A DNA stretch of 39,208 bases from UBA1149 sp963579235 (GTDB lineage: Bacteria > Desulfobacterota > Binatia > UBA1149), in NCBI GenBank assembly GCA_963579235.1, contig CAUZFM010000010.1:1-39208 (forward strand), in the 5' to 3' direction. Below the pieces are notes generated by a model. It was not told the DNA's origin. It saw nothing but the letters and a program-made list of their open reading frames with translations, and searched no databases. Shown one piece after another: positions 32,803-39,208 of the stretch (positions are counted from its first letter, which is position 1; the number at the start of each line of letters is the position of its first letter). The translations under genes were made by a program, and so were the position numbers.

Positions 32803-33390
32803 TCAGTCGGCCGCGGGCGCTGCTGTGCCTATTACCCCGCAGGCCACGCGCGCGCCGGCCGCGCCGGTGGGCTGGCTGGCAAGATCGTCGGCCCCGGCGT
32901 GAACAATAACAGCGCGCCCCACTATCGAATTGGCACCCGACAGCGCGATGACGCTGTCCACGCGGTCGTAGGAAGCGTTACCTTCTGCATCGGCGCCGAG
33001 GTTGCCAAGGTCACCAACGTGCCGGCTCTCGGCCAGGGGACCGGCGTGGTCAACCGAGGCGGGATTGAAATGCCCCCCCGCCGACTTGCCGTCGCCCGAA
33101 CTGCAATCGCCCCACTGGTGGATGTGAAAACCGTGTCCACCAGCGGTGAGGCCCGACAACTGGGCCTGCACCCTGACGCCGCCCTCTGCGGGCGTGAAGC
33201 TGACGCTGCCGGACGCGCTGTTACCCTCGGTAGCCACGAGTGTGGCCAGCGCCGGGCCCTGCGGCGAAGCTGCCTGATCGGCCGCCGCCAACGATACCGC
33301 CGGCGCTTCAACGCCCGGGGTCGCTTGAAAATCCAGTGTCGAAAATGCCGTCGCAAGCAGCACCACCGCTATCATCTTTGCTATATTCAC
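32803..33390 (-). CDS. sodC: Periplasmic Cu/Zn superoxide dismutase
   Basis: A 195-residue SodC that dismutates superoxide in the periplasm. Metal ligands are readable: His89 and His91 (GFHIHQWGDC), His107 (GGHFNP), His115 (DHAGP), His124 and Asp127 (RHVGDLGN), and His164 (VIVHAGADD). The structural disulphide is Cys95-Cys184 (RVACGVIG). The N-terminus is a signal peptide followed by an Ala-rich linker. I choose GTG 33390 rather than ATG 33411 because a full AAGGAGG sits five bases before the GTG and would otherwise be inside the coding region. The monooxygenase downstream shares the strand and a 38-base gap, so the two may be co-transcribed. Needs copper, as does the bufferin theme elsewhere in the window. 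Confidence 0.95.
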   Translation of the reverse strand: MNIAKMIAVVLLATAFSTLDFQATPGVEAPAVSLAAADQAASPQGPALATLVATEGNSASGSVSFTPAEGGVRVQAQLSGLTAGGHGFHIHQWGDCSSGDGKSAGGHFNPASVDHAGPLAESRHVGDLGNLGADAEGNASYDRVDSVIALSGANSIVGRAVIVHAGADDLASQPTGAAGARVACGVIGTAAPAAD

Positions 33391-33395
33391 CCTGT

Positions 33396-33402
33396 CCTCC
33401 TT
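33396..33402 (-). promoter_or_regulatory. Shine-Dalgarno that fixes the sodC GTG start
   Basis: AAGGAGG on the minus strand, five bases before GTG 33390. A start at ATG 33411 would translate through it as Lys-Glu-Asp, so the GTG is the better call. Confidence 0.6.
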
Positions 33403-33477
33403 CGTCGGCACTGAATGCAGGCCGGGCGGGCAGCTTGCCCCGCCCCTGCGCTAGCTGCAAGTTGCTGGGATAAAATC

Positions 33478-34971
33478 ATGTACAACGACAGCAATAACAC
33501 TGGCCACGCCGACTACACGGTGGCCGTCATCGGCTCGGGCTTTGGTGGCATAGCCACGGCCATCAAGCTCAAGCAGGCGGGCATAAACTCCTTTGTAATG
33601 ATCGAGCGGGCCTCTGAGCCGGGTGGCACCTGGCGCGACAATACTTACCCCGGCTGTGCCTGCGACGTGCCGGCCAATGCCTACTCGCTCTCCTTCGACC
33701 CCAACCCCGACTGGAAACACAAATTTGCCCACGCCGACGAAATCCAGGCTTACCTGCTGCGCACCGTCGACAAGCATGGCCTCGGCGAACACCTGCGTTT
33801 TGACACCGAGGTCACCTCGGCGGTCTTTGATGACCAGCGCCAACAGTGGGCGCTGCATCTGGATAACGGCCAGCAGATCACCGCGCAGGTGGTGATCGCG
33901 GCTGTCGGCGGGCTGGTCAACCCCGCACCCCCCGACATCGAGGGCCTGGCCGACTTCGAGGGCCAGCTTTTTCACACCGCCCGCTGGAACCACGACTACG
34001 ACCTCAGCGGCAAGCGCATCGCGGTGATCGGCACCGGCGCCAGCGCCGTGCAGGTGGTTCCCGCCATAGCCCCCTCGGTCGAACACATGAGCGTCTTTCA
34101 ACGCACGCCCGCGTGGGTGGTACCCAAGGGCGACCTCGTGGTGAGCAAAACAACTAAGCAACGCTTCCGGCGTTTTCCGTTCGTGCAGAAAGCCGTGCGG
34201 TGGTTCACCTTCTGCTTCAGCGAAGCCATGGGGCCGATGATAGTGCTCGACTCACCGCGGCTATCGGGCATAGCCGAGCGCGCTTCGATCAAGCACCTCG
34301 AGCGCTGTGTGTCCGACCCCGTACTGCGGGAAAAGCTCACCCCGCACTTTCAGTTTGGCTGCAAGCGCATGCTCATTTCTGATGATTTCTGGCCCTGCTT
34401 CGAACGCGACAACGTCGACCTGGTGACCGACAGCATCACCCGGATAACGGCCAACGGTCTTGTGACCCGCGATGCCGACGGCAACGAGCAATCCCATCCC
34501 GTTGACGCCCTGCTGCTCGCCACCGGCTTTGAGACCGGGCTTTCGTCGGCCCCGTTTCCCATTACCGGCCGCGCGGGCAGGACGCTGGCCGATACCTGGA
34601 AGGACGGCGCGGTTGCCTACAAGGGAATGGCGGTGTCGGGTTTCCCCAACTGGTTTACCATCATGGGGCCAAACACCGGCCCGGGCCACACGTCGGTACT
34701 GGTCTTCACCGAGGCCCAGATCAGGTACATAGTGCAGGCCGTGCGCAAGATCGCCAGCGGGCAAGCGCGCAGCTTCGAGGTAAAACAGCCGGTGCAAGAC
34801 CGCTACAACGAGCGCATACAGGGGCGCATGAAATACACGGCCTGGTCATCGGGCTGCAACAGCTGGTACCTGGGCGAAGACGGTAAGAACCGCGCCCTGT
34901 TTCCGGGCTTCGCCAGCGAGTACTATCTACGTACGCGCCGCTTCAAGCAGTCAGAATACACCAGCAGGTAG
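33478..34971 (+). CDS. Type I Baeyer-Villiger monooxygenase
   Basis: A 497-residue FAD/NAD(P)H-dependent monooxygenase without the N-terminal extension. FAD motif GSGFGG is at 19-24, then EPGGTWRDNTYPGCACDVPA, the BVMO fingerprint FEGQLFHTARWN (160-171), the second nucleotide motif GTGASA (185-190), and LLATGFETGLSSAPF. Catalytic Arg is expected downstream of the fingerprint. It oxidises a ketone to an ester or lactone; EtaA/cyclohexanone-type enzymes are relatives. As in the other BVMO of this window, the last fingerprint residue is not Pro/Asp (here Asn). Start ATG 33478 with GGGA upstream; the longer frame from 33415 lacks support. Divergent from sodC (87-base gap) and convergent with an acyl-CoA dehydrogenase. 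Confidence 0.92.
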   Translation: MYNDSNNTGHADYTVAVIGSGFGGIATAIKLKQAGINSFVMIERASEPGGTWRDNTYPGCACDVPANAYSLSFDPNPDWKHKFAHADEIQAYLLRTVDKHGLGEHLRFDTEVTSAVFDDQRQQWALHLDNGQQITAQVVIAAVGGLVNPAPPDIEGLADFEGQLFHTARWNHDYDLSGKRIAVIGTGASAVQVVPAIAPSVEHMSVFQRTPAWVVPKGDLVVSKTTKQRFRRFPFVQKAVRWFTFCFSEAMGPMIVLDSPRLSGIAERASIKHLERCVSDPVLREKLTPHFQFGCKRMLISDDFWPCFERDNVDLVTDSITRITANGLVTRDADGNEQSHPVDALLLATGFETGLSSAPFPITGRAGRTLADTWKDGAVAYKGMAVSGFPNWFTIMGPNTGPGHTSVLVFTEAQIRYIVQAVRKIASGQARSFEVKQPVQDRYNERIQGRMKYTAWSSGCNSWYLGEDGKNRALFPGFASEYYLRTRRFKQSEYTSR

Positions 34972-35012
34972 GAAGCAGCCGCAGTCTTTTCAGCCGCCTG
35001 CCGGCCGACAGT

Positions 35013-36158
35013 TCAATAGCGCTCGGCCTTGGAGATGATCTCGTTCATGATCTCGCGGGTGCCGCCGCCTATGGGGTAGAGCCGAGCGTCGCGATACAAG
35101 CGCTCGACCACGTACTCGCGCATATAACCGTAGCCACCGTGGATCTGCACGGCCTGGTCACAGACAGCTGAGCACATGTCGGTGGCCACGTTCTTGGCCT
35201 TGGCTGCCAGCACGTTGGCGTCTTCGCCGCGCAGGTGGCGGGCGACAACTTCGCCGGTTATCGCGCGGCCGGCGGCTATGCGCGTGGTCATGTCGGCCAG
35301 CTTGTGTCGGGTGACCTGGAAGCCCGACAGTGCCTGCCCGAAGGCTTCTCGCTCTCGGGCATAAGACACCGATTCCCGGTAAGCCAGTTCGGCGATGGCC
35401 ACGCACTGGGCGGCCAGGCCTACCCTCTCGGAAACGAAGTTGTGCATGATGGCCAGAAAACCCTCGTTCTCAACGCCGACCAGGTTTTCCACCGGTACCC
35501 GGCAGTCGTCGAAACTGATCTCGGCCGTGTCGCTGGCCCACCAGCCGGTCTTGCGCAACTTGCGCGACACGCTAAAGCCGGGCGTGCTCTTCTCGATGAT
35601 GAGCAACGAGATTCCACCGTGACGGTCTTCGCCCGTACGCACCGCGGTAGTGACGAAGTCAGCCCGGCAGCCCGACGTTATAAAGGTCTTCGAACCGTTG
35701 ACCACGTAGCAATCGCCGTCGCGCACCGCCCGGGTACGAAGCGAGGCAACGTCGCTGCCACCGCCAGGCTCGGTGATCCCCAGCGCTGACACCATGCGTC
35801 CTTCGAGTACCGGCCGCACGAAGCGTTCTTTCTGCTCATCCGTGCCCAGGCGAATTATAGGAGGAATTGCGATGTTGTGACTCCACAGGCCCACCACGGT
35901 TCCTACCGACTTGCCCGCCAGCACCATTTCATCGCCCGCGACCGTACCGTGCGACAAGTCTCCACCCAGCCCGCCAAGCTCCTCGGGGTAACCCACGCCC
36001 ATCAGCCCGGCTTCCGCCGCGCGCCGGTAGAGTTCTATAGGGAACTCTTCCGCCTCTTCCCATTCGTGGGCGTTCGGCTCTATCTCGGTAGAGGCAAAAC
36101 GCCTTATCTGATCGCGCAGCTTGCGGTGTTCCTCGTTCTCAAAAAGGTATGTAGACAC
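35013..36158 (-). CDS. Acyl-CoA dehydrogenase
   Basis: A 381-residue FAD acyl-CoA dehydrogenase of normal length. Signatures: LGITEPGGGSDVASLRTRA, NGSKTFITSGCRADF, REREAFGQALSGFQ, and QIHGGYGYMREYVVERLYRDARLYPIGGGTREIM written here across two motifs. The YEGT catalytic Glu position is Gly, so the base is probably the Glu of SERVGLA on helix G, as in isovaleryl-CoA dehydrogenase (inference). The start is GTG 36158 with GGGAG 10 bases upstream. It is divergent from another dehydrogenase across a 199-base gap containing repeats and a palindrome. Short or branched-chain substrate likely. Confidence 0.93.
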   Translation of the reverse strand: MSTYLFENEEHRKLRDQIRRFASTEIEPNAHEWEEAEEFPIELYRRAAEAGLMGVGYPEELGGLGGDLSHGTVAGDEMVLAGKSVGTVVGLWSHNIAIPPIIRLGTDEQKERFVRPVLEGRMVSALGITEPGGGSDVASLRTRAVRDGDCYVVNGSKTFITSGCRADFVTTAVRTGEDRHGGISLLIIEKSTPGFSVSRKLRKTGWWASDTAEISFDDCRVPVENLVGVENEGFLAIMHNFVSERVGLAAQCVAIAELAYRESVSYAREREAFGQALSGFQVTRHKLADMTTRIAAGRAITGEVVARHLRGEDANVLAAKAKNVATDMCSAVCDQAVQIHGGYGYMREYVVERLYRDARLYPIGGGTREIMNEIISKAERY

Positions 36159-36256
36159 GTCGCTTGTTCTCCCGCGGGGTTATCCGCACGCGGCCTCAGA
36201 GCTGATACGCTCGCGCAGATTGCCCTCGTATGGCAAGTCAACGCAACTCTTCCGCG

Positions 36257-36269
36257 TGCCGTAACGGCA
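36257..36269. promoter_or_regulatory. Perfect 13-base palindrome between divergent acyl-CoA dehydrogenases
   Basis: TGCCGTAACGGCA has two perfect 6-base arms around one A. It lies in the 199-base gap between the two divergent dehydrogenase genes. GCCGTAAC recurs at 36286-36293. This looks like an operator for a dimeric repressor (FadR/TetR-like control of fatty-acid genes is common), but no regulator gene is nearby. Confidence 0.35.
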
Positions 36270-36276
36270 AAAGTTG

Positions 36277-36319
36277 CTGGCGGTAGCCGTAACCAACGCG
36301 TACTGTTCCTGGCGGTAGC
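36277..36319. repeat. Direct repeat CTGGCGGTAGC, 32-base period, in the same gap
   Basis: The 11-base word CTGGCGGTAGC occurs at 36277-36287 and 36309-36319. A 32-base period is close to three helical turns, so both copies would face the same side of the DNA. Together with the adjacent palindrome this makes the gap the best regulatory candidate in the window. Confidence 0.35.
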
Positions 36320-36357
36320 GCGATCAAGGGACGCGCAGCCACTGGAGAAGCCACGGG

Positions 36358-37503
36358 ATGACCGACGATATTTTCTCAAGCCAGGAACACAACCTTTTTC
36401 GCGACACCATGCGACGCTTCGTGGAAACCGAGCTGACCCCACGCGCGCGCGAGTTCGACGAGATGGGCCAGGTGGACAAGAGCATTTATCCGAAAATGGG
36501 CGAGCTGGGTCTGCTCGGCTTGCGATACGACCCCAGGTGGGGTGGCGCAGGCCTGGACTGGTCCTACTCGGCTATCTTTTACGAAGAGCTCGCCCGCTGT
36601 GACAACGCGGGTGTCGGCATGGGCATCTCGGTGCACACCGACATGGCCACCCCTTCGTTGCACCAGTTCGGCAGTGATGAACTCAAGGAGAAATACCTCG
36701 TCCCGTCGATCAAGGGAGAGATGGTGTCTGCCATCGGAGTCACAGAGCCCGACGCCGGTTCGGACGTATCGGGCATCAAGACGCGGGCCGTGCGCGACGG
36801 CGACGACTGGGTAATAAACGGCTCTAAGACCTACATCACCAACGCGGCCACGGCTGACTGGATCTGCCTGCTCACAGTGACCGATCCCGACGCGGGCTAC
36901 GGCGGGTTTTCACAGATCCTGGTGCCCACCGACCTGCCCGGTTATCGCTATGACCTGCTCGACAAGATAGGCAACCGCGGCTCGGACACCGGCCTGCTGT
37001 TTTTTGAGGACCTGCGCGTACCCGTGTCCAACACGATCGGCGACCCCGGACGCGGATTCCAGCAACAGATGATGCAGTTCCAGGACGAGCGCCTGCTGGC
37101 CTGCGTATCGAGCTACGCGGGTGCGCTCAGGCTGTGGGAGATCACCCGCGAGTACGCCGAAAACCGGGTACTGTTCGGCAAACCCCTGTCAAAAATGCAG
37201 GTCTCGCAGTTCAAATTCGTAGAAATGCTCACGCAGATAACCGCCGCGAAGGAGCTGACGCTGTCCTGCGTGCGCAAGTGCATAGCCGGCGAAGACGCCA
37301 CCAAGGAGATCAGCATGGCCAAGATTTTCTGCGGTCGCATGGGCCGCGCGGTGGCCGACGAGTGCATGCAACTGCACGGCGGCTTCGGCTACATGCGCGA
37401 GTCGGCTGCCGGCCGCGCCTTCGTGGACACCCGGCTGATAAGCATAGGCGGAGGGTCGGACGAAACCATGATCCACTACCTGGCAAAGATCCTGGGCTTC
37501 TAG
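36358..37503 (+). CDS. Acyl-CoA dehydrogenase
   Basis: A 381-residue acyl-CoA dehydrogenase. It has IGVTEPDAGSDVSGIKTRA, NGSKTYITNAATADW, ENRVLFGKPLSKMQ, CMQLHGGFGYMRE and the ending ISIGGGSDETMIHYLAKILG. The usual YEGT Glu is Gly; the Glu of QDERLLA on helix G is the likely base (inference). The ending resembles branched-chain/terpenoid-type (citronellyl-CoA-like) dehydrogenases, a weak hint. Start ATG 36358 with GGAGA about nine bases upstream. A crotonase follows 14 bases after the stop, so the pair probably carries out two consecutive steps (oxidation, then hydration). Confidence 0.93.
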   Translation: MTDDIFSSQEHNLFRDTMRRFVETELTPRAREFDEMGQVDKSIYPKMGELGLLGLRYDPRWGGAGLDWSYSAIFYEELARCDNAGVGMGISVHTDMATPSLHQFGSDELKEKYLVPSIKGEMVSAIGVTEPDAGSDVSGIKTRAVRDGDDWVINGSKTYITNAATADWICLLTVTDPDAGYGGFSQILVPTDLPGYRYDLLDKIGNRGSDTGLLFFEDLRVPVSNTIGDPGRGFQQQMMQFQDERLLACVSSYAGALRLWEITREYAENRVLFGKPLSKMQVSQFKFVEMLTQITAAKELTLSCVRKCIAGEDATKEISMAKIFCGRMGRAVADECMQLHGGFGYMRESAAGRAFVDTRLISIGGGSDETMIHYLAKILGF

Positions 37504-37517
37504 GAGAACGACACGAC

Positions 37518-38318
37518 ATGGCGCAAGACGATAAGACCAGGCAAGACACGGTCCTCTACGAGCAGCGTGGACGAGCAGCCTGGATAACCCTCAACAACCC
37601 CGACAGCCGCAACGCGCTTTCGGCCGACATGGTCGAACAGCTGACGGCCGGTGTGAAGCGAGCCAACGCGGACGACGAGACAAGGGTCATCGTGCTCACG
37701 GGCGAGGGCACGGCGTTCTGCGCGGGAGCCGACCTCAAGAAGCGCGGCCGCATGGGCGAGACAGAAAGCAACCGCAACCCCTTCATCGACCTGATGATGC
37801 ATATACGCGACGGCGACAAGCCGGTCATCTGCGCGGTCAACGGCGCAGCCTTCGGCGGCGGGCTGGGGCTGGTGGCCGCCTGCGACATAACCCTGGCCGT
37901 GGACACGGCGCGTTTCAGCTTCAGCGAGGTGCGCATAGGCGTGATCCCGGCCATGATATCCGTGGTGGTGCTCCCGAAACTAGGCGAGCACAACACCATG
38001 CGGCTTTTCCTGACCGGTGAACGCTTCGACGCCGCGCGCGCGCTCGAGTACGGCCTGCTGCACCGGGTGGTAGCTGCCGATGAGTTGGAAAACGAAGTGC
38101 AGAAAGAAATTGACGCAGTGGCCAAGGGCGGACCGGTAGCGATACGCGAAGCCAAAAAACTCGTGCGCACGGTTGCCCGCCTCGACGAGGATGCGGCCTT
38201 TGCCTACGCCGAAGAGCGAATAGCCGAGCTATTTGCTTCGCCCGAGGCAGCCGAGGGCATGTCCGCGTTCGCCGAAAAGCGCGAGCCGGCCTGGGTTACC
38301 GACAGCAACGACGACTGA
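37518..38318 (+). CDS. Enoyl-CoA hydratase/isomerase (crotonase) family, hydratase-like
   Basis: A 266-residue crotonase. Motifs: LNNPDSRNALSADM, GTAFCAGADLKKRG, NGAAFGGGLGLVAACDITLA, SFSEVRIGVIPAMISVVVLPKLG and TGERFDAARALEYGLLHRV. The second catalytic Glu is present (FSE); the first position is Gly (GGGLG). This one-Glu pattern is seen in methylglutaconyl-CoA hydratase-like and isomerase enzymes. It is the most conventional of the four crotonases here. Start ATG 37518 has AGGAG 11 bases upstream; a longer frame from 37134 lies in the dehydrogenase. Operonic with the preceding acyl-CoA dehydrogenase. Confidence 0.93.
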   Translation: MAQDDKTRQDTVLYEQRGRAAWITLNNPDSRNALSADMVEQLTAGVKRANADDETRVIVLTGEGTAFCAGADLKKRGRMGETESNRNPFIDLMMHIRDGDKPVICAVNGAAFGGGLGLVAACDITLAVDTARFSFSEVRIGVIPAMISVVVLPKLGEHNTMRLFLTGERFDAARALEYGLLHRVVAADELENEVQKEIDAVAKGGPVAIREAKKLVRTVARLDEDAAFAYAEERIAELFASPEAAEGMSAFAEKREPAWVTDSNDD

Positions 38319-38339
38319 CCCTCGCCGATCAAGCAGGGG

Positions 38340-38590
38340 CTAGAGCCGGGACATCACCTTGTCGTCAAAAACGACAAGACCCTTTTCCAACGAGGCCAGG
38401 TCGAAGCCCCGCGGGGCGCTATAACCGCGCTCGACACGGCCATATCCTGCAGACGCAAGGCCGTGTCGAGATCGCAGTCTTCCATGCCGACGCTGATTTC
38501 TACTTCGCCAGCGTCGCGGCCCAGCTTGTCGCACTCCTCCTTGAGCACGAGCAGCAGGGATTCAAGTTGCTGGCACTGTAGCTGCACCCC
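38340..38590 (-). pseudogene. C-terminal relic of a luciferase-like (F420-type) oxidoreductase, frameshifted
   Basis: Two overlapping minus-strand frames together read like the last ~75 residues of an LLM-class flavin/F420-dependent oxidoreductase. The first gives LKEECDKLGRDAGEVEISVG and ...SSAVIAPRG; the second continues FDLASLEKGLVVFDDKVMSRL and stops at 38340. The switch is at a G run (C run at 38407-38410 on the plus strand) and needs one missing base. No upstream part (TIM-barrel body, about 230 residues) is present; beyond about 38590 similarity to the family pattern ends. A lone sequencing error could explain the frameshift but not the missing 5' three-quarters. It is a dead gene fragment next to a low-GC, gene-free spacer. 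Confidence 0.75.
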
Positions 38591-38792
38591 CGGTCGAGGG
38601 GAATTGTGACAACCCAAGTGAGATGAATAACCAACCGATTCTAGAGCGGCCTTCGCAACAACACCCCCTAGCCGGGGGCGTATGATCCCAGGTACCTACG
38701 GAATACCTATGAGGGGGGTTGACCACCGTATCAAAACAAGGTGCCCTGACACTGTCTAGAGAACTTGGGGGTTCAAGGGAGATATATCGATC
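38591..38792. other. Gene-free spacer, lower GC, upstream of the right-edge gene
   Basis: About 200 bases between the oxidoreductase relic and the right-edge gene without a credible coding frame. It holds a short hairpin CCCCC-TAGCC-GGGGG (38664-38678) without a T run, the word TCTAGAG twice (38640-38646 and 38755-38761), and presumably the promoter of the right-edge gene. I see no RNA gene or insertion-sequence end. Composition differs from neighbouring DNA, which may mark an old recombination junction. Confidence 0.5.
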
Positions 38793-39208
38793 ATGTTAAT
38801 TAAAACTTCACTGCTCTCATTAGTAGGCCACAGAGGTATCCATAAGGCGCTGCGTTGCGCCATGCTGGCCGCCGTATGTCTGGGTCTCCTGGCCCTTCCG
38901 GCCAAGTCCTACGCCCAGGCCCAGGAGCCCACGGCCAGGACCGGTTGCGTGAATCTTGCGCCGGACGACTTCGTGGCTCTTAAAAGCTTCGGGCCGTCGA
39001 ACGAGTTCAGCTTCCCGGCCTACTACATTGACCAGAACGACCTGGGGCTGGATCTCTGCGATGAATCGACCGATGTCGATGCGCTTTGCGGCAACCCCCC
39101 GTTCGGAGCGGAAGGAGGTCTTGACCAGGACGCTCCCCCGTCTATCGAAACCGGCAACTTCTGGCACGAGACCTTTTACTCGCTCGCCAACGCCAATATG
39201 ACGTGGGG
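38793..39208 (+). CDS. Secreted protein of unknown function, 3' end outside window
   Basis: An open frame from ATG 38793 to the window edge (138 residues seen). Residues 1-44 are an extended signal peptide: a 20-residue lead-in, then a core CAMLAAVCLGLLALP and a cleavage site near SYAQA. The mature part contains PSNEFSFPAYYIDQNDL followed by LDLCDESTDVDALCG. This resembles a motif I recall from large secreted proteins of myxobacteria-like genomes (a GFPxWYxD...LxxC...DPxC pattern). That recollection is unverified. AGGGAG lies about 11 bases before the ATG. The codon pattern and signal peptide support a real gene, likely much longer than seen. Confidence 0.8.
   Translation, partial: MLIKTSLLSLVGHRGIHKALRCAMLAAVCLGLLALPAKSYAQAQEPTARTGCVNLAPDDFVALKSFGPSNEFSFPAYYIDQNDLGLDLCDESTDVDALCGNPPFGAEGGLDQDAPPSIETGNFWHETFYSLANANMTW

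Noticed and set aside
31091..32902. 603-residue plus-strand open frame over the HAPMO-like monooxygenase
   Set aside because: Antisense shadow; the minus strand carries both Rossmann motifs and the BVMO fingerprint.
38820..39167. 115-residue minus-strand open frame at the right edge
   Set aside because: Antisense to the plus-strand frame that has a signal peptide, a ribosome site and a Cys-containing mature domain.
1..39208. tRNA, rRNA, CRISPR, riboswitch or insertion-sequence elements
   Set aside because: Read by eye on both strands, nothing had the needed conserved core, repeat spacing or terminal repeats; a covariance-model scan could still find a small RNA in the gaps.

Overview
The window is GC-rich, gene-dense DNA from a bacterial chromosome. 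I see about 36 protein genes, one broken gene, and no rRNA, tRNA, CRISPR array, insertion sequence or phage gene. The cell envelope is Gram-negative: there is a lipoprotein, a predicted outer-membrane barrel ending in Tyr, an RND-type exporter and several Sec signal peptides. The gene set (many acyl-CoA dehydrogenases and crotonases, SCP2-type thiolases, a single-chain acyl-CoA carboxylase, Baeyer-Villiger monooxygenases, DUF3604, DUF5916, a luciferase-like monooxygenase relic) suits an aerobic heterotroph from a Myxococcota-, Binatota- or 'deltaproteobacteria'-like lineage that degrades hydrophobic compounds. That placement is inference. The AUA isoleucine codon is visibly common for such GC-rich DNA.

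Left part (1-10.5 kb): a small lipoprotein is followed by a carotenoid-cleavage-type oxygenase (minus), divergent from thiol peroxidase (plus). A long minus-strand series then reads, in transcription order: elongation factor P, an SDR dehydrogenase, a YceI-like periplasmic protein, a three-gene bufferin cassette (BufA2 precursor peptide, DUF692/MNIO oxidase BufB, DUF2063 partner BufC), a BadI/MenB-like crotonase, an MFS transporter, and an N-formylglutamate-amidohydrolase-like protein. Several of these genes share 4-base GTGA stop/start overlaps, which points to translational coupling.

Centre (10.5-21.5 kb): a plus-strand block starts with an RND/MMPL exporter and continues into a catabolic cluster. 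The cluster has two atypical crotonases, a two-subunit acyl-CoA dehydrogenase (alpha plus short beta), an SCP2-type thiolase, an MFE-2-like 3-hydroxyacyl-CoA dehydrogenase, an HMG-CoA-synthase-fold protein fused to a DUF35 zinc-ribbon/OB domain but lacking the usual catalytic Cys, and a second thiolase. Together these could form a dedicated beta-oxidation or side-chain-cleavage route for a branched or cyclic acyl-CoA such as a steroid or terpenoid side chain. The substrate cannot be read from the sequence.

Right part (21.5-39.2 kb): a fused biotin carboxylase-BCCP-carboxyltransferase with a small membrane protein (minus) is divergent from a tightly coupled plus-strand operon. That operon encodes a DUF5916 outer-membrane protein, a small membrane protein, a DUF3604 metallohydrolase-like protein whose signal peptide is built from a tandem DNA repeat, and a PlsC acyltransferase. 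Next come a HAPMO-like Baeyer-Villiger monooxygenase and Cu/Zn superoxide dismutase (minus), a second Baeyer-Villiger monooxygenase (plus), two divergent acyl-CoA dehydrogenases with palindromes and repeats between them, and a crotonase. The right edge holds a truncated, frameshifted relic of a luciferase-like F420-type oxidoreductase and the start of a secreted protein that runs out of the window.
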